Both the position numbers and the translations under genes were made by a program. Below, piece by piece: positions 46,588 to 58,555 of a DNA stretch of 64,000 bases. The DNA comes from Anastatus disparis (taxonomy: Eukaryota; Arthropoda; Insecta; Hymenoptera; Eupelmidae): contig JAFFSR010000249.1 in assembly GCA_017163975.1 (NCBI GenBank), positions 2,652,001 through 2,716,000 of the forward strand, written 5' to 3'. Below the pieces are notes generated by a model. That model ran no database searches. It had not been told where the DNA came from and worked only from the letters and a program-made list of their open reading frames with translations. How positions within the stretch are numbered: the first letter of the stretch is position 1; each line of letters opens with the position of its first letter.

Positions 46588-47514
46588 TTATCGATAATCG
46601 TGATCATAAAGTATATGATAAATCTATATGCAAAAAGTATATTTCTTTTATATTTCGTACGATTGACAATTTGCTCTGGTTCCAATAGATGTGGGAGGTT
46701 TTTAAGAAGTATATTTCTTATTTTTTCTCAACATTTTAAAGACAATATGAACTACATTGTAACTGATATTAGCTAAAATGAGAGTGGTGATAAGTCTTGA
46801 TAACATCATTTAATTATTATTTTCCTTTAAATTTGCGAGAACGAATCACTATTTTCTTTAACATTTGTCCATTAACTCAATCTTGTGATAGCCTTTAGTT
46901 AAATTAATGCGGTATGATTTTTTTAATCTTTTGACCGAATGACGGTACGCGCTTGCGCAAGCGCGTGATGGATTTTCGTTACGGTTGTCATAGAAAAATT
47001 AAAATATTATTAAAGTTATAATTTCTTAGGCCCGAATTTATAGTCGACACTTGGCACTCAGCACTCAGTTTACATGTAACAAACATCATTCTATCCTTAT
47101 TTTTCTTATGGAAGTAGAATAAGATAGAATGATGTTTGCAGAGCCGGCCTTAGTCTCACAGACGCCCTAGGGCAAAATTATCCATAGCGCCCCTTTAAGG
47201 AAATCAAAACGCTCCAAATTTATAAATCGGCTGAAATACTTGATGAAGATCAATTAAGACGAATATTTTGTAATTTATCATTAACAAAAAATAGAAAAAT
47301 ATTATTAAAAAAATTTAATTTATTATAAATACATAATCAAGAAATATCAAATAATAAAATATTAATATTAAATATTAATAAAATATTAATAAAATAACAT
47401 ATTAATAAAAGATTTTACTAATAATAAAAGTGCGAAAAGTTAATTTTATTTTTTTTAAACATTTTATAGATAATAACGTTTTACGTAAACAGAAAATAAA
47501 ATCGTAAATTTTTA

Positions 47515-50064
47515 TTAATACCCAAAATGAACTTTTCGAGCTTTTCTATCAGAAAATTCTCTTATTAATTCCGTAAAATCTAGATTTTCAACAATATCAT
47601 TTTCAATAGAAAGTGTTGCCAAACTAGAAAGTCTTTCTTGAGACATCGTTGATCTTAAATAAGTTTTGATTAATTTGAGTTTTGAGAAACTCCGTTCACC
47701 ACTTGCGACAGTCACTGGTATGGTCAATAAAATTCGCATAGCAATCCATATGTTAGAGTATAGATCTAACAAATCTTTGTTTTTTATAAAATTTAAAATA
47801 AATATCGGATCAATTTTATTGTGATTCTTAACGTCAATGAAAGATTGAATACTAATTAATTCGTCACAGAGCAGAGTTCCATTGATGTCCGAGCTTGAAT
47901 TTACCGTCAAGGCAGTTTGTAAATTGATACAAAGTTTCAAAAGTTCTTCTTTTCCTGGCAAATTGTTTAAATTGTACAAAAATCCCCATGTTTGTGAATA
48001 AGCACTTAATTGTTTAAATCTTTCTGTCATTGATGCTATAACTGTATCCAAAAGACAATTAAAAAAATCTATTTCAAATTTTTTCTCTGGTGAAATTATA
48101 GGCTCATCTTCAGTTATATCATCGTAGTGACGTTTAACTCGTCTTATTCTTTTCGTTGACTTAAATACAGGCTCAATATTTAACTGCTGTGCTAAATCTT
48201 TAGCTTCAATTATAGCCTGCTTCAATCCATTTATTCTATAATTTTTTAAGTATTGATTGCAATTTCTCATTATCTGTGTGCATTCAGCAATATCCATGTC
48301 TTTTGCTTGAAACATTTTGCTAGCAACATTTATTTGAAACAGGACATTATACCATACAATTAAAGATACAATAAAACTAAAATCTTGCAACTGCTCTGCT
48401 AATGTAATTGCTTCATGACATGTACTAGGATCGCATTTTTCGCTTTCAGATAAAGTAATAAGAGCATCATAAATTTCACTTATTTGATAACGAACCGCTT
48501 TGACACTATTTATTTTTGCCTCCCAACGTGTATCACTCAGCTTTTTTAATGTCATATTGCTAATGTGATCGGTTAAAATCTTCCATCGATTGACAGAGGC
48601 TGAGAACAAAGTAAATAATCTTTGAAGAATACCGAACAAAGTTACAGACTTAATTGAAGAAGTTGCTGCGTCACACAGTACAAGATTTAAGCTATGGCTA
48701 CCACAAGGCACATATGTAGCTAAAGGATTCAAATTTAATATCTTTTTTTGTACTCCGTTATTTTTACCTTTCATGTTGGATCCGTTATCATATCCTTGAC
48801 CTTTGCAATTAATGATTTCAAGTCCATGCTTTGTTAACTCTTCAATTAAAATTTCTGTCAAACCTGAACCACTAGAATCATTTATAGGAATAAATTTTAA
48901 AAAATGTTCTTTGATATTTATAGTATCGTCGGATACATCAACGAATCGAACTGTGAGAGATAGCTGTTCAACGTGAGAAACATCTGGAGTGCAATCTGCT
49001 ATGATTGAATAATATTTCGCTTTTAAAGCTCTAATTATAATCATTTTATTAACTTTATTAGCCGTCAGATCTATTAATTCGTTTTGAATTCTTTTCCCGC
49101 AATAATGATCGGAAATATCACCTTTCATAGCCAACGTAACGTGATTTTGCATTATTAGATCAAATTTTGCTAATAATTCGACTAGACCCAAGAACTTGCC
49201 ATTGTTGCGAGTATAAAGTTTATCTGAATTACCTCTAAAAGACATATTATTAGCTGATAAATACGCTACAATATTCATTAATCTATTGAGAACATTTTGC
49301 CACCGTAAACTCTCTTTTTCAATCAACTTTTGTTCTGTCAAGTCAATAGTTGTTTCAGTTTTCATTCTAATTTCAATTTCTTTCCATTGTTGATAACATC
49401 TTACGTGAGAGACACTATTTTCATGGCTTTTTATAAGCTCAGATAAATGTTTCCATTTATTGCACCCTTCATTAATAAAATTAGAATTTAATTTCTTGTC
49501 GAAAAGTCGACAACAAAAACAAAAGACGCAATTTTTAGAAATAGAATATACCAGCCATTGCCGTCGAAATGATTCGCCATTTGATAATTTTCTTGTGTAA
49601 TATGAATTTGAAAAGTGTCGCCCTTCTTTATTTTTAGGATACTTATTTTTCATTATTTGTGTTGCACCATTTTTTATTATACAATCTACTGTTCTGCCAT
49701 TGAGAAAATTCGGCCATGTACCACAATCTGATAATTCAAATTTTAATTGTTTTTGCATATTATTGTCGCATATTTCGTTTGTCGTTTCCTGAACATCAGC
49801 TGCTTCGACATGATCTTGTAAAGATCCAATCATTGCAGTTTCTACATTTTCACTTATAACAGAATCATTTATTGTGTTCTTTTCAATCGAATTTTCAACA
49901 ATCACTTCTTCCAAATTATTAAGAGTGTTGCTTTGCTTTTTTTGGATAACGTATTGTTCAATATTCATAAATTTTTTGTTTTCTTGTAAATATTTCTCTT
50001 TTTCTGCTTTTCTTTTTCTGTATTCACATCCAGATAACTTCTTTTTAACATTTTTGTCAGACAT
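47515..50064 (-). CDS. hAT transposase, ZMYM/TTF-zinc-finger type, intact
   Basis: An uninterrupted 849-aa frame starts at ATG 50064. The first ~110 residues are basic and then Asn/Glu-rich. A TTF-type zinc-finger region follows at about 105-220 (LSDCGTWPNFLN, RRQWLVYS, CVFCFCCRLF, WKHLSELIKSHENS…H). The RNase H-like catalytic region includes ADCTPDVSHVEQLSL (first Asp), CKGQGYDNGSNMKGKNNGVQ (second Asp) and CGSHSLNLV, then LSDTRWEAK (CxxH/RW region). The C-terminal hAT dimerisation domain carries LLTIPVTVASGERSFSKLK and RLSSLATLSIE. Length is typical of the Tip100/ZMYM1-like hAT group. No stop or frameshift is seen, which makes it the most intact transposase in the window. Confidence 0.93.
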   Translation of the reverse strand: MSDKNVKKKLSGCEYRKRKAEKEKYLQENKKFMNIEQYVIQKKQSNTLNNLEEVIVENSIEKNTINDSVISENVETAMIGSLQDHVEAADVQETTNEICDNNMQKQLKFELSDCGTWPNFLNGRTVDCIIKNGATQIMKNKYPKNKEGRHFSNSYYTRKLSNGESFRRQWLVYSISKNCVFCFCCRLFDKKLNSNFINEGCNKWKHLSELIKSHENSVSHVRCYQQWKEIEIRMKTETTIDLTEQKLIEKESLRWQNVLNRLMNIVAYLSANNMSFRGNSDKLYTRNNGKFLGLVELLAKFDLIMQNHVTLAMKGDISDHYCGKRIQNELIDLTANKVNKMIIIRALKAKYYSIIADCTPDVSHVEQLSLTVRFVDVSDDTINIKEHFLKFIPINDSSGSGLTEILIEELTKHGLEIINCKGQGYDNGSNMKGKNNGVQKKILNLNPLATYVPCGSHSLNLVLCDAATSSIKSVTLFGILQRLFTLFSASVNRWKILTDHISNMTLKKLSDTRWEAKINSVKAVRYQISEIYDALITLSESEKCDPSTCHEAITLAEQLQDFSFIVSLIVWYNVLFQINVASKMFQAKDMDIAECTQIMRNCNQYLKNYRINGLKQAIIEAKDLAQQLNIEPVFKSTKRIRRVKRHYDDITEDEPIISPEKKFEIDFFNCLLDTVIASMTERFKQLSAYSQTWGFLYNLNNLPGKEELLKLCINLQTALTVNSSSDINGTLLCDELISIQSFIDVKNHNKIDPIFILNFIKNKDLLDLYSNIWIAMRILLTIPVTVASGERSFSKLKLIKTYLRSTMSQERLSSLATLSIENDIVENLDFTELIREFSDRKARKVHFGY

Positions 50065-51456
50065 TTCTACGTATTTTGTTAAAAATCATTTACCTACATA
50101 CAAAAAATTAAATTAAAAATATAGAACAATAAACAATTAATGAAATCGTACATAAAACTTGACTATATGTATTTACATTAAATCATAAAAGATATAAAGC
50201 ACGATAGAAAATATTTTCTATATTGCATAAATGACAAAAAATTAAATAAATATTTTTTGAAGTAATTATAATTTTACTTTTGTGTAATTTTCATATTTTT
50301 ATGAATCAATTTTATGATAAATTCATGTCATTTCAAGATTTGCATATAGCATACTACTGTTTATATCATGTGTTTTGTATTACAAACAAAATAAATTTTA
50401 TATCAAATGAACAAAAGATTGACATACAAACTAAACTATGATTTATAAATACTTACACATAGCATAATTTTACAGATTCTAGTAGTTGAAATAAAAACAA
50501 GAAAAAACCTTTTATCGTGAGGAAAAGAGCTAACGACAATAACTATCAACCTAAACAATATATATGATAGAAAGAAACATCTACAGTTCGCGCCGTGTTT
50601 GTCATGAATCTCGTCTCGCCCGGTCGATAATAAACTAAATTTCTATCAAAGAATATTTCGGCTAAGAAATATTTTTTACAATATCTATACATATTTTGTT
50701 AGTTATCGTATGACTTATAATTTAAATTCCTTAGCATCACTACAGTTTCGCATCATAGTATTTATTAATTGGAAAAATTTACGCTGTCGATAAAACCGCG
50801 TCTATCACTAGTCAATTTATAATTTTTATAATCATATTAACGGTAATGGTTAAGTTACAGTATATTTTTTTGTGAAAACGAAAAAATTTTAATTAACACA
50901 TAACCTTTTTACACAAATATTTTATTTAAATATTTAATTACTGAGTTACAAAGTACCATGATGCTAAACTCTTGACATGCTAAAAAATTTTCTCGAGCTT
51001 ATGATAAATTTGCAGCGTTGCCATTTGACGTATACGTGAAGTTTTCAAAATTTAATAATCAAACTAACTAATTTAAATAGAATCAATGTTTCTTAGGCTT
51101 AGTTAATTATAATAATTTTTCTATTAAAATGTTCGTAATTCAGGCTTAAACGTTAAAAATTTTAACGGTTATAAAAAAAAAGAATAAATATTTCTGAGAA
51201 ATAATTTCACTATGAAGCAAATTAAAATATATTAATTAAATAAAATAAATTTTACGAATTAATTTTTAATTTGTCTTGCCTCTTTTGTACATTTCAAAAG
51301 TATCGTGTACATGTCAACTTATGAAGAATTTTTGGGTAAAGTTTTATATTCGAAATATATTCGAAAAAGTTAATTTTAAATTCTGCATTTTATGATCTGA
51401 AAAAATTTGTTATTTATTCATTTTCAATTATCTTAAGTTTTCACATATTTTTTATT
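50065..51456. other. Non-coding part of the hAT element upstream of the transposase
   Basis: AT-rich, no open frame. It would hold the transposase promoter; no clear TATA/initiator pair could be chosen among the many AT stretches. Confidence 0.5.
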
Positions 51457-51460
51457 GTAC

Positions 51461-51958
51461 TACCCCTATTTAAAAAAACACGTGTTTTTACATGTAAAAT
51501 TTACGTGTTTTTCACGCATATTTTCACGTGTTTTTTCACGTGTATTTTCAGGTGTATTTTTCACATATTGTTTTACAGCTTTTCGATGAGCTTCTACTGT
51601 CCGGCCTCTTATATCTGCGTCTCCCAAATTTGTGTAAGGGATGACAAAATTTAGAAAAACGCCACCTAGCGACATAAAGTTAAGTGTGACTTTAAATCGC
51701 TAGGTGGCGTTTTTCTAAGTTTTGTCATCCCTTACACAAATTTGGGAGACGCAGATATAAGAGGCCGGACAGTAGAAGCTCATCGAAAAGCTGTAAAACA
51801 ATATGTGAAAAATACACCTGAAAAATACACGTGAAAAACACGTGAAAAATATGCGTGAAAAACACGCAAATTTTACATGTAAAACACGTGAAAAAATACG
51901 TGTATTTTACACGTGTTTTTTCACGTGCAGAAAACACGTGTTTTTTTTAATAGGGACG
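51461..51958. mobile_element. 498-bp foldback element rich in CACGTG
   Basis: Two arms of about 240 bp are near-perfect inverted copies. They begin TACCCCTATTTAAAAAAA / CGTCCCTATTAAAAAAAA and carry several CACGTG palindromes in ACACGTG(A/T)AAA arrays, then AGCTTTTCGATGAGCTTCTA. The loop is short, bounded by CGCCACCTAGCGA and its inverse. GTAC lies on both sides (51457-51460 and 51959-51962), a probable duplication. It is inserted in the hAT element. Confidence 0.85.
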
Positions 51959-52312
51959 GTACACATTCAATTAATTCTTTTAGATTTTTCTTTATAAAAA
52001 TAAGTATTATTGTATAACTGTAAGAAATGAATATTAATTAAAACAAAATAATAGGTATTAATTAACTTGATATATTTTTAATATGATAACAATGTTGCTT
52101 TAATAAAAAGTTAGAACAGTGTTTTTTTTTAAGTGTTATAATATACTATTGCCCAATAGCATTAAGATCGATATAATTAGTACATTTGCTTCATTGCATT
52201 TTGATTTTCAAAAAAATTCAAAACTATATTGGAAGTATTTTTAAAAATAAATTAAATAATTTATGAAAACCTAGTTCAAAAGCATTAAAAATTTAAAAAC
52301 AAACATTACTTA

Positions 52313-52316
<4 letters not shown>

Positions 52317-52346
<30 letters not shown>
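52317..52346. repeat. TA microsatellite in the hAT element
   Basis: (TA)n run of about 30 bp close to the right terminus. Confidence 0.85.
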
Positions 52347-52350
<4 letters not shown>

Positions 52351-53169
52351 AAATTTATTTCTATAAAGATTGAAAATGGATTTTGCGCCCCAACTACTCG
52401 ACGCCCTTGGGCGCGGCCCAATTTCGCCCCCCCCTCGGGCCGACTCTGGATGTTTGTTACATGTAAACTGAGTGCTGAGTGCCAAGTGTCGACTATAAAT
52501 TCGGGCCTTAATTGGACACACTGCTAATGATAATATAATCTTAAAGCTCAAAAGACGCGCAATTCATTGTTATGATCAAAACCAATATAAAGACAATAAC
52601 TACCGATTGAATCAATTCAAAACTTATTTCAGCACCCAAAACTCATTTTCGATTTACAAAAAAATAAAAAGATGTATAATTATGATTTTATCGAGAATCA
52701 AAGATGCAGGTGAAACACAATCATTTTCATATTTGGGTAATCACAATATTTATAAACCGGGATTATTACTCAAAATAATCAGACAAATCATAAATAACAT
52801 TCATTATTAATAAAAAACAAATAATCATTAAAAAAACTGACCTTAACTGATGTAAAAGTGTCTCTTACCTTACTATATGTACGTTTTGATTTAAAATGAG
52901 TAAAAATTCGAATTCTATGCCAAATTTTACATGAAAAAATGTAATAGTTGAACTGTTTAAAGCTCTTTTTAAACATAGTAGAGAAATGAAATACGTTAGA
53001 TTAAGTATAACGCGTATACGTGGACTAAAATCTCGTTTTGCGAAATAGGCACGGTTTAAAACGTTATTTTCTCACTTTTTCCGAGTGAAATCTTTATTTT
53101 TTAGCATAAATTAAAGATCCAGGGGGCGGCACAACGAAAAAAAAACATTGGTAAATAAGGGACACCCTA

Positions 53170-54631
53170 ATATACATACTTTACCTTATCGATGTAGACA
53201 ATATTTAAAAAATAGTTATTAATTATGCTGTGGTACCCACGATCGCTGCCTTATGATACCTAGGTGTTAATGACAACTTAAACATCATCTACAGCTAAAA
53301 CTTTTGTAAATCAACTTATAGTTTAATAACTACTTTGAAGTTGTTTCAAATGTTATCTAGCCAAACATGGATGTTTCGAGTAAGATAAACATTGTGTACA
53401 AGGATATCTTTTGAAATTCAGTCATTATTTATTCATAACATGTACGTTTCCCGAGATGACATCTCACAATATCCAGGTGATCCTGGCTACCTGGAAATCG
53501 TCTATATGAATGAATTTTGAAATTTTCCATACCGATTATGAAGTTTACAGACATTTGCAGCGACTACGTCAAATGAAACTTGGAGATTCTTTTGGATTTC
53601 GATTCTAAGGTTGTTTGATTAGGTCGGAGACTACTCAGAAATAAAAAGATTTTAAAATAACAATTGTTTAAGATTCATGCAAGTTCCATGAAATATGTTG
53701 ATTTACTCGTAGTCGATACCCATACATAAAGATCATTCATACAAATCATCTCGCATATAAATTTGCGGTAGTATTCCTACTAATTTATGAATTTTTCGTT
53801 CGAATAATGCCAGCGAAATTTAACTTCGAGAAAGCATATTACTATTGTAATTAGTGAATAATTTTAACATTTTTTCATCAAATATCATTCCGATACACAG
53901 GTAATAAGCGCTATTATTTAAAAAAATTGAGAATTCATGAATCTTAGCAATTATTTACTTACCACGAAAGTTAAGAAATCATTTTAGTAATTCATTTTAT
54001 TTGAATTTAATCATTTAAAATCTATATAAGTCAAATTCCAAAGATAAAGAAATTCTGAATTAGTTATGCATTTACATATAATTTTTATTAAATCTTTAAC
54101 ATTTTTGTTTATTTAACCGAACAATAAACATTCTTGCTATTTACATGAAATCATGAAACTTTAATTTTTTACAAAAATAAAAAGTAATATTTTTAAACAT
54201 CATTTATTATAAATATTATTTCCATAATAGACATAAATCTTTGAAATCATTAGAGATATCTAATACTATTACAAAATTATAGAAAATGAAGATATATTTT
54301 AAGAGGAAGAATCACATTTCTGTCCTTTGCTAATAAGAAAATTGGTTTTTCGAATAAAAAAAAATAAATTAAAATGGAGATAATATATTGACTATGAATA
54401 AGATTTACATAATTAGACGCATTTATGCATATTGTGTATGGACTATGGATACATCGTATATTAATTATGTGGGCTCATATAAATACACAGGTTCTCTATA
54501 GCGGTTTATGCATGACTTCTGAATTTTTTTCTATACGATGTGACCTTATATAAAGCAATAAAACAATTTTTTTCATTTCATTTATTTAAATTATTTATTT
54601 ACTTCATGCTGGTAAAAATTTTCAATATTAT
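53170..54631. other. AT-rich single-copy-looking DNA, no gene
   Basis: No long open frame or inverted repeat. It has fewer low-complexity runs than its surroundings and could be original host intergenic DNA. A short palindromic patch CCAGGTGATCCTGGCTACCTGG occurs near 53475. Confidence 0.4.
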
Positions 54632-55235
54632 AAGTGGCGATAACTCAGCCAATGTACATTTTTGGTTAATTTTTAATATCATGATTGCATATTTAACACA
54701 AGAGTTTGAATAATAACTTTTCAAGTGGCGATTACTCAGCCAATGTAAGTTTTCAGATATTTAATAATATCGCGATTATTTTCTAATATGAAACATTTGA
54801 AAAGAATTTTCTAAGTGGCGATTACTCAGCCAATGTAAGCTTCCATATATTTCATAATATCGCGATAATTTTCTAATATGAAACATTTAAAAAGAATTTA
54901 TGAAGTGGCGATTACTCAGCCAATGTAAGCTTTCATATATTTCATAATATCGCGATAATTTTCTAATATGAAACATTTAAAAAGAATTTATGAAGTGGCG
55001 ATTACTCAGCCAATGTAAGCTTACATATATTTTATAATATCGCGATTATTTTCTAATATGAAATATTTAAAAAGAATTTATGAAGTGGCGATTACTCAGC
55101 CAATGTAAGCTTACATATATTTCATAATATCGCGATTATTTTCTAATATGAAACATTTAAAAAGAATTTATAAAGTGGCGATTACTCAGCCAATGTAAAT
55201 CTTTCGATGATTTTGAATATCGCGATTATTATTTT
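54632..55235. repeat. 90-bp tandem repeat, 7 copies
   Basis: AAGTGGCGATTACTCAGCCA starts at 54632, 54723, 54813, 54903, 54993, 55083 and 55173. Each unit also has an ATATCGCGAT palindrome and TTTTCTAATATGAAAC. Central copies are nearly identical and the outer two diverged. It lies 150 bp from the end of the degraded hAT gene and could be its subterminal repeat. Confidence 0.92.
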
Positions 55236-56936
55236 AAAAAATTTTTACCTATTCATATTGAAAGATTGCTTTTATAAAAAATGTTTCTGTATAATTATGA
55301 ATATTCAATTATAAATAATTAAACTTTTTGCTTATTCATAAAAATAATTAAATAAGTATTATTAAGTTCAAAGCTTTATACCCTTACAAATAACTTTTGA
55401 GTCCATTTGCTTTATTCAGTACTCGTTTTTCGAATTCAATATCGGACAATCTATTGAATTTTGGCATGTTCATTAAAGTAGCATAAGAAAATAATCTTTC
55501 TATTGGAGCTGAAGAAGGTAATGTGGTATTAAATTTCAAAAATAAGCTCTTAACAACTGGCAAATTATTTAAAGATTCCAAAGACATCGTTTTTTCATTT
55601 AAAAACCTCATTAGTTCATTTTCTTCTTGTTCTTGAGGTGCAAAAGCCGTGTTTAGTAATGCATTTGAGCTGTCATCAGCAAAATCAAAAAACGTGTCTT
55701 CAGTATCCTCATTATCTAGAACAGCTGATTCCGGCTTTTTAGGCCTAACCAATTCTTCAACAAGCCTTTTTATTTTTGCTTGTGTATTTTTATCAAAGCA
55801 CGAAATCCATTTTGCTCAAAATTTGGGGTGCGTGAGTGCTGCTATAACTGCTAATTCGCCATTGTTAATGATTTCAAAAAAATCATGAAATCTTTTGTCT
55901 CAAGCTTCCTTTAAATATTTTAACAGTGGCTCACACATAGACAAACTTTTATTTGCGGATAAAGTATTCCATTTTTTTCGGATAGTCAACAATGTTGGTA
56001 AAAGATAACCATAATGACAATCTTTTTCTCTTTGTAAAATATCAATCGCTAAAGCCAGGGGTTGACACAATTTCAAATAATCTTCTATAAATTCATCTTC
56101 TATAAATTTTTCGTAAGATTTTATTAGATTCCAATATGTCATGAATTCTTTCATCATCAATTTTGTCTTTTAACGAAATGATTTGTTTAAAGGCGTCATA
56201 CGTAGAATTCCACCTTGTTATAACGAGCCTCTGTAAACTGTATTCAAAAATTTTTTTCATTTTTTCTCGTTTTTTTTGGTGATCTTAAACATTTCCATAA
56301 TTGTTGGCATTTTTCCATGATAAATTTATGACACTTTTTAATATTTGGAACTCTGTCAATTGCGTCTACAAGATCTTTTGTTGCAATCAAACTCAAGGTA
56401 TGGCTGACCTATCGAAAATGATGAGATAGTGTTATATTTGAAAATATTGCTTCGTCTTCTACAGGATTTACATTATCGTTACTGTTTATAAACAGTGATT
56501 CTTCGCCATCATTTTCTTCAAAATCTTCCATTTCCTCTTCAGAATCATTTGAATCCTCATCTGCAATAATTTTTAAATAATAATTTGAAAATTTATTAAG
56601 ATTTTATAAAGATTTTTCATATAAATTTGAAGTTCAATTTTTTAATTTTTTTTATTATATTTATAACTTTTAAGCACAATTAGCTTTTTTAATAAATTTA
56701 GATTTGTTTGATTAAATTTTGTTTCATGAGAAATTATAAAAACTAAAGAAAATCTACCGATAATTGACAGTTATTCATTTACTTTATTATTTAATATTAA
56801 TTTAATTCAAGAATTGATTATATTCATCCAATAATTTAAATGTCTATTTATTTAATTTTTAATACAATTGATTTAAAATAACAATTTGAATAACCTGGAA
56901 AATAATTTTCTGGATTTTCTATTCCAAATTCTTTAA

Positions 56937-57142
56937 GGCGACTACGGAGGCTAGGCTAAATTTTTATTTCGTAGTTTATAAATTAAACTTTTATTCTGTA
57001 AAATTTTTTGGATTTATAAGTTTTCCACCATTCTATGGGTATCAAAGAATGGTGGAAAATTAAAAAATCTGAAAAATTTCATGTATTAAAAGTATGATTT
57101 GTAAACTAAGAAATGAAACCTAACCTAAGTTCCGAGGTCGCC
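56937..57142. mobile_element. 206-bp TTAA-flanked foldback MITE inside a hAT exon
   Basis: TTAA at 56933-56936 and 57143-57146; arms begin GGCGACTACGGAGGCTAGG and the inverse of GGCGACCTCGGAACTTAGG. A second hairpin (TTTTCCACCATTCT and its inverse) forms the centre. Removing it with one TTAA restores the hAT reading frame across the site. Confidence 0.88.
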
Positions 57143-57617
57143 TTAAAGGCTTTAACATAATTTTTCCCATTATCCGTAACTGTAGAAACAATTTTTTCAG
57201 TAGTTAGCTCGAAAGTCGAATAGATAATAGATAGTTGCTCTGCTATATTGGAAAAGGTATGCGATCCTTCAAATCGTCTTCAGGCTAAAGCTGCTGATCT
57301 TCTTTTCAAAGATATATCATCAATCTGAAAATAGAAATAATTTTGATTTTATTGTAATTTCTTAACTACTTTATATGAATAACATGTTATCTTACCCAAT
57401 GAGCAGTTACACCTAAAAATCTTCTATTCGACCCAGTCAAAATATCTGCTGTTGTACAGACATGGTTTGCATTAGCTAAAGCCATTTTAATCTTGTCTAA
57501 TTGTTTATAATATAAATCATCAACTATTTTTCCAGCAGTATAATGAGTCACATGCTTTAACGGAGCGTCACCATGTTTAATTTTGAAATCTACATATTTT
57601 AAATAAAATGTTATTAG

Positions 57618-58215
57618 ACCTCCGTCCGTCGACCTTTTTGTCAAGTCATTAATATCAAGCTGAAACTTTCTAGATCGCTTCATTTCAATGAGTCGGACAA
57701 ACTTTTTATCTAGCAAAAATCTCGGTAGTGGGAACTAAATCTGCTACAGGCCTTCAAACATGTCGATAATTCCGGGTGCCAAAAATTTACTAATACCAAG
57801 TCGATTTTTATTGAAATTTAAAGATTAGTTAATGAGAAAGTCGAAAAGTAGATTGTTCGAAAAAATTAATGGGGACCATCCGCCAGTCCGACATACTGAA
57901 AATGTTGGAAATCCCTACTCAAAAAAGTGATTAATACCAAGCTAATTTTTTTTTTATGGGTAAATTAAAGTTAATGTAATATAACCGTAACGTTGTCCGA
58001 CAAAAATTTCAATAAGAATCGACTTGGTATTAGTAAATTTTTGACACCCGGAATTATCGACATGTTTGAAGGCCTGTAGCAGATTTAGTCCCCACTACCG
58101 AGATTTTTGCCAGATAAAAAGTTCGTCCGACTTATTTAAATGAAGCGATCTAGAAAGTTTCAGCTTGATATTAATGACTTGACAAAAAGGGCGACGGACG
58201 GAGGTCTATATTCAT
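57618..58215. repeat. Inverted duplication of a hAT exon and flank
   Basis: About 190-200 bp at 57618-57810 (5' part of the hAT exon and upstream sequence) recurs inverted at about 58000-58215. Examples are CTGCTACAGGCCTTCAAACA and its inverse near 58065. The spacer is about 190 bp. The plus-strand copy keeps the exon start but ends at AGGTCTA. Confidence 0.85.
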
Positions 58216-58555
58216 TAATATAATAAAAAAAATATTATATAAAATATACAACCATTAAATATTTTTCGAAAAGCTGCATCTTCAACTAGACGAAGAAAAA
58301 GTTGATTTCTCAATAAAAACTCAACAACATTTTTTTCAAAAGTATTTTGAGAAAAAGCACATGTCACACGTCGATAAACAACATCATTTTCATCTTCATC
58401 ATCACCATCCAATTTTTTAAATTTTTTATATTGCTGATAACTTTGTAGTTTATCTTCATGTTTTCTCTAAAAATATAATTATGTTAAATCATAAAATTAA
58501 TACAAAATAAACATTTAGTATTATTAAAATTTTTTGGTTTTGTATGAAATAGTAT

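Larger units (their letters stand above)
47139..52448 (-). mobile_element. 5.3 kb hAT element, possibly autonomous
   Basis: The perfect 8-bp duplication GATGTTTG (47131-47138 and 52449-52456) lies within the MITE arm. Termini are CAGAGCCGGCC (left) and the inverse CAGAGTCGGCC (right), followed on both sides by GC-rich stretches with GCGCCC blocks. The element contains one long intact transposase gene and a 2.4 kb non-coding region with a foldback insertion. Confidence 0.92.
47029..52507. mobile_element. Tourist-like MITE split by a hAT element
   Basis: TTA duplications at 47026-47028 and 52508-52510 flank arms beginning GGCCCGAATTTATAG, with GACACTTGGCACTCAGCAC. The original foldback was about 170 bp; its two parts are 47029-47138 and 52457-52507, and the arms are near perfect. 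The hAT insertion sits in the right arm. Same family as 41536-41654. Confidence 0.85.
45059..53167. mobile_element. Long-TIR element hosting nested insertions
   Basis: Inverted arms of about 410 bp (45059-45470 and 52762-53167) begin GGGTGTCCCTTATTTACCA and are flanked by TA at 45057-45058 and 53168-53169. Without its nested insertions the element would be about 2.6 kb. No transposase was found in the remaining interior (45471-47025, 52511-52761), so it is non-autonomous. A TA duplication suggests the Tc1/mariner group, but that is tentative. Confidence 0.8.

Noticed and set aside
46936..46955. Perfect palindrome GCGCTTGCGCAAGCGC
   Set aside because: Short and isolated; could occur by chance and no flanking structure supports a function.
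51466..51937. Open frames with Thr-Arg-Glu-Lys repeats
   Set aside because: They read through the CACGTG foldback and appear on both strands because the sequence is an inverted repeat.
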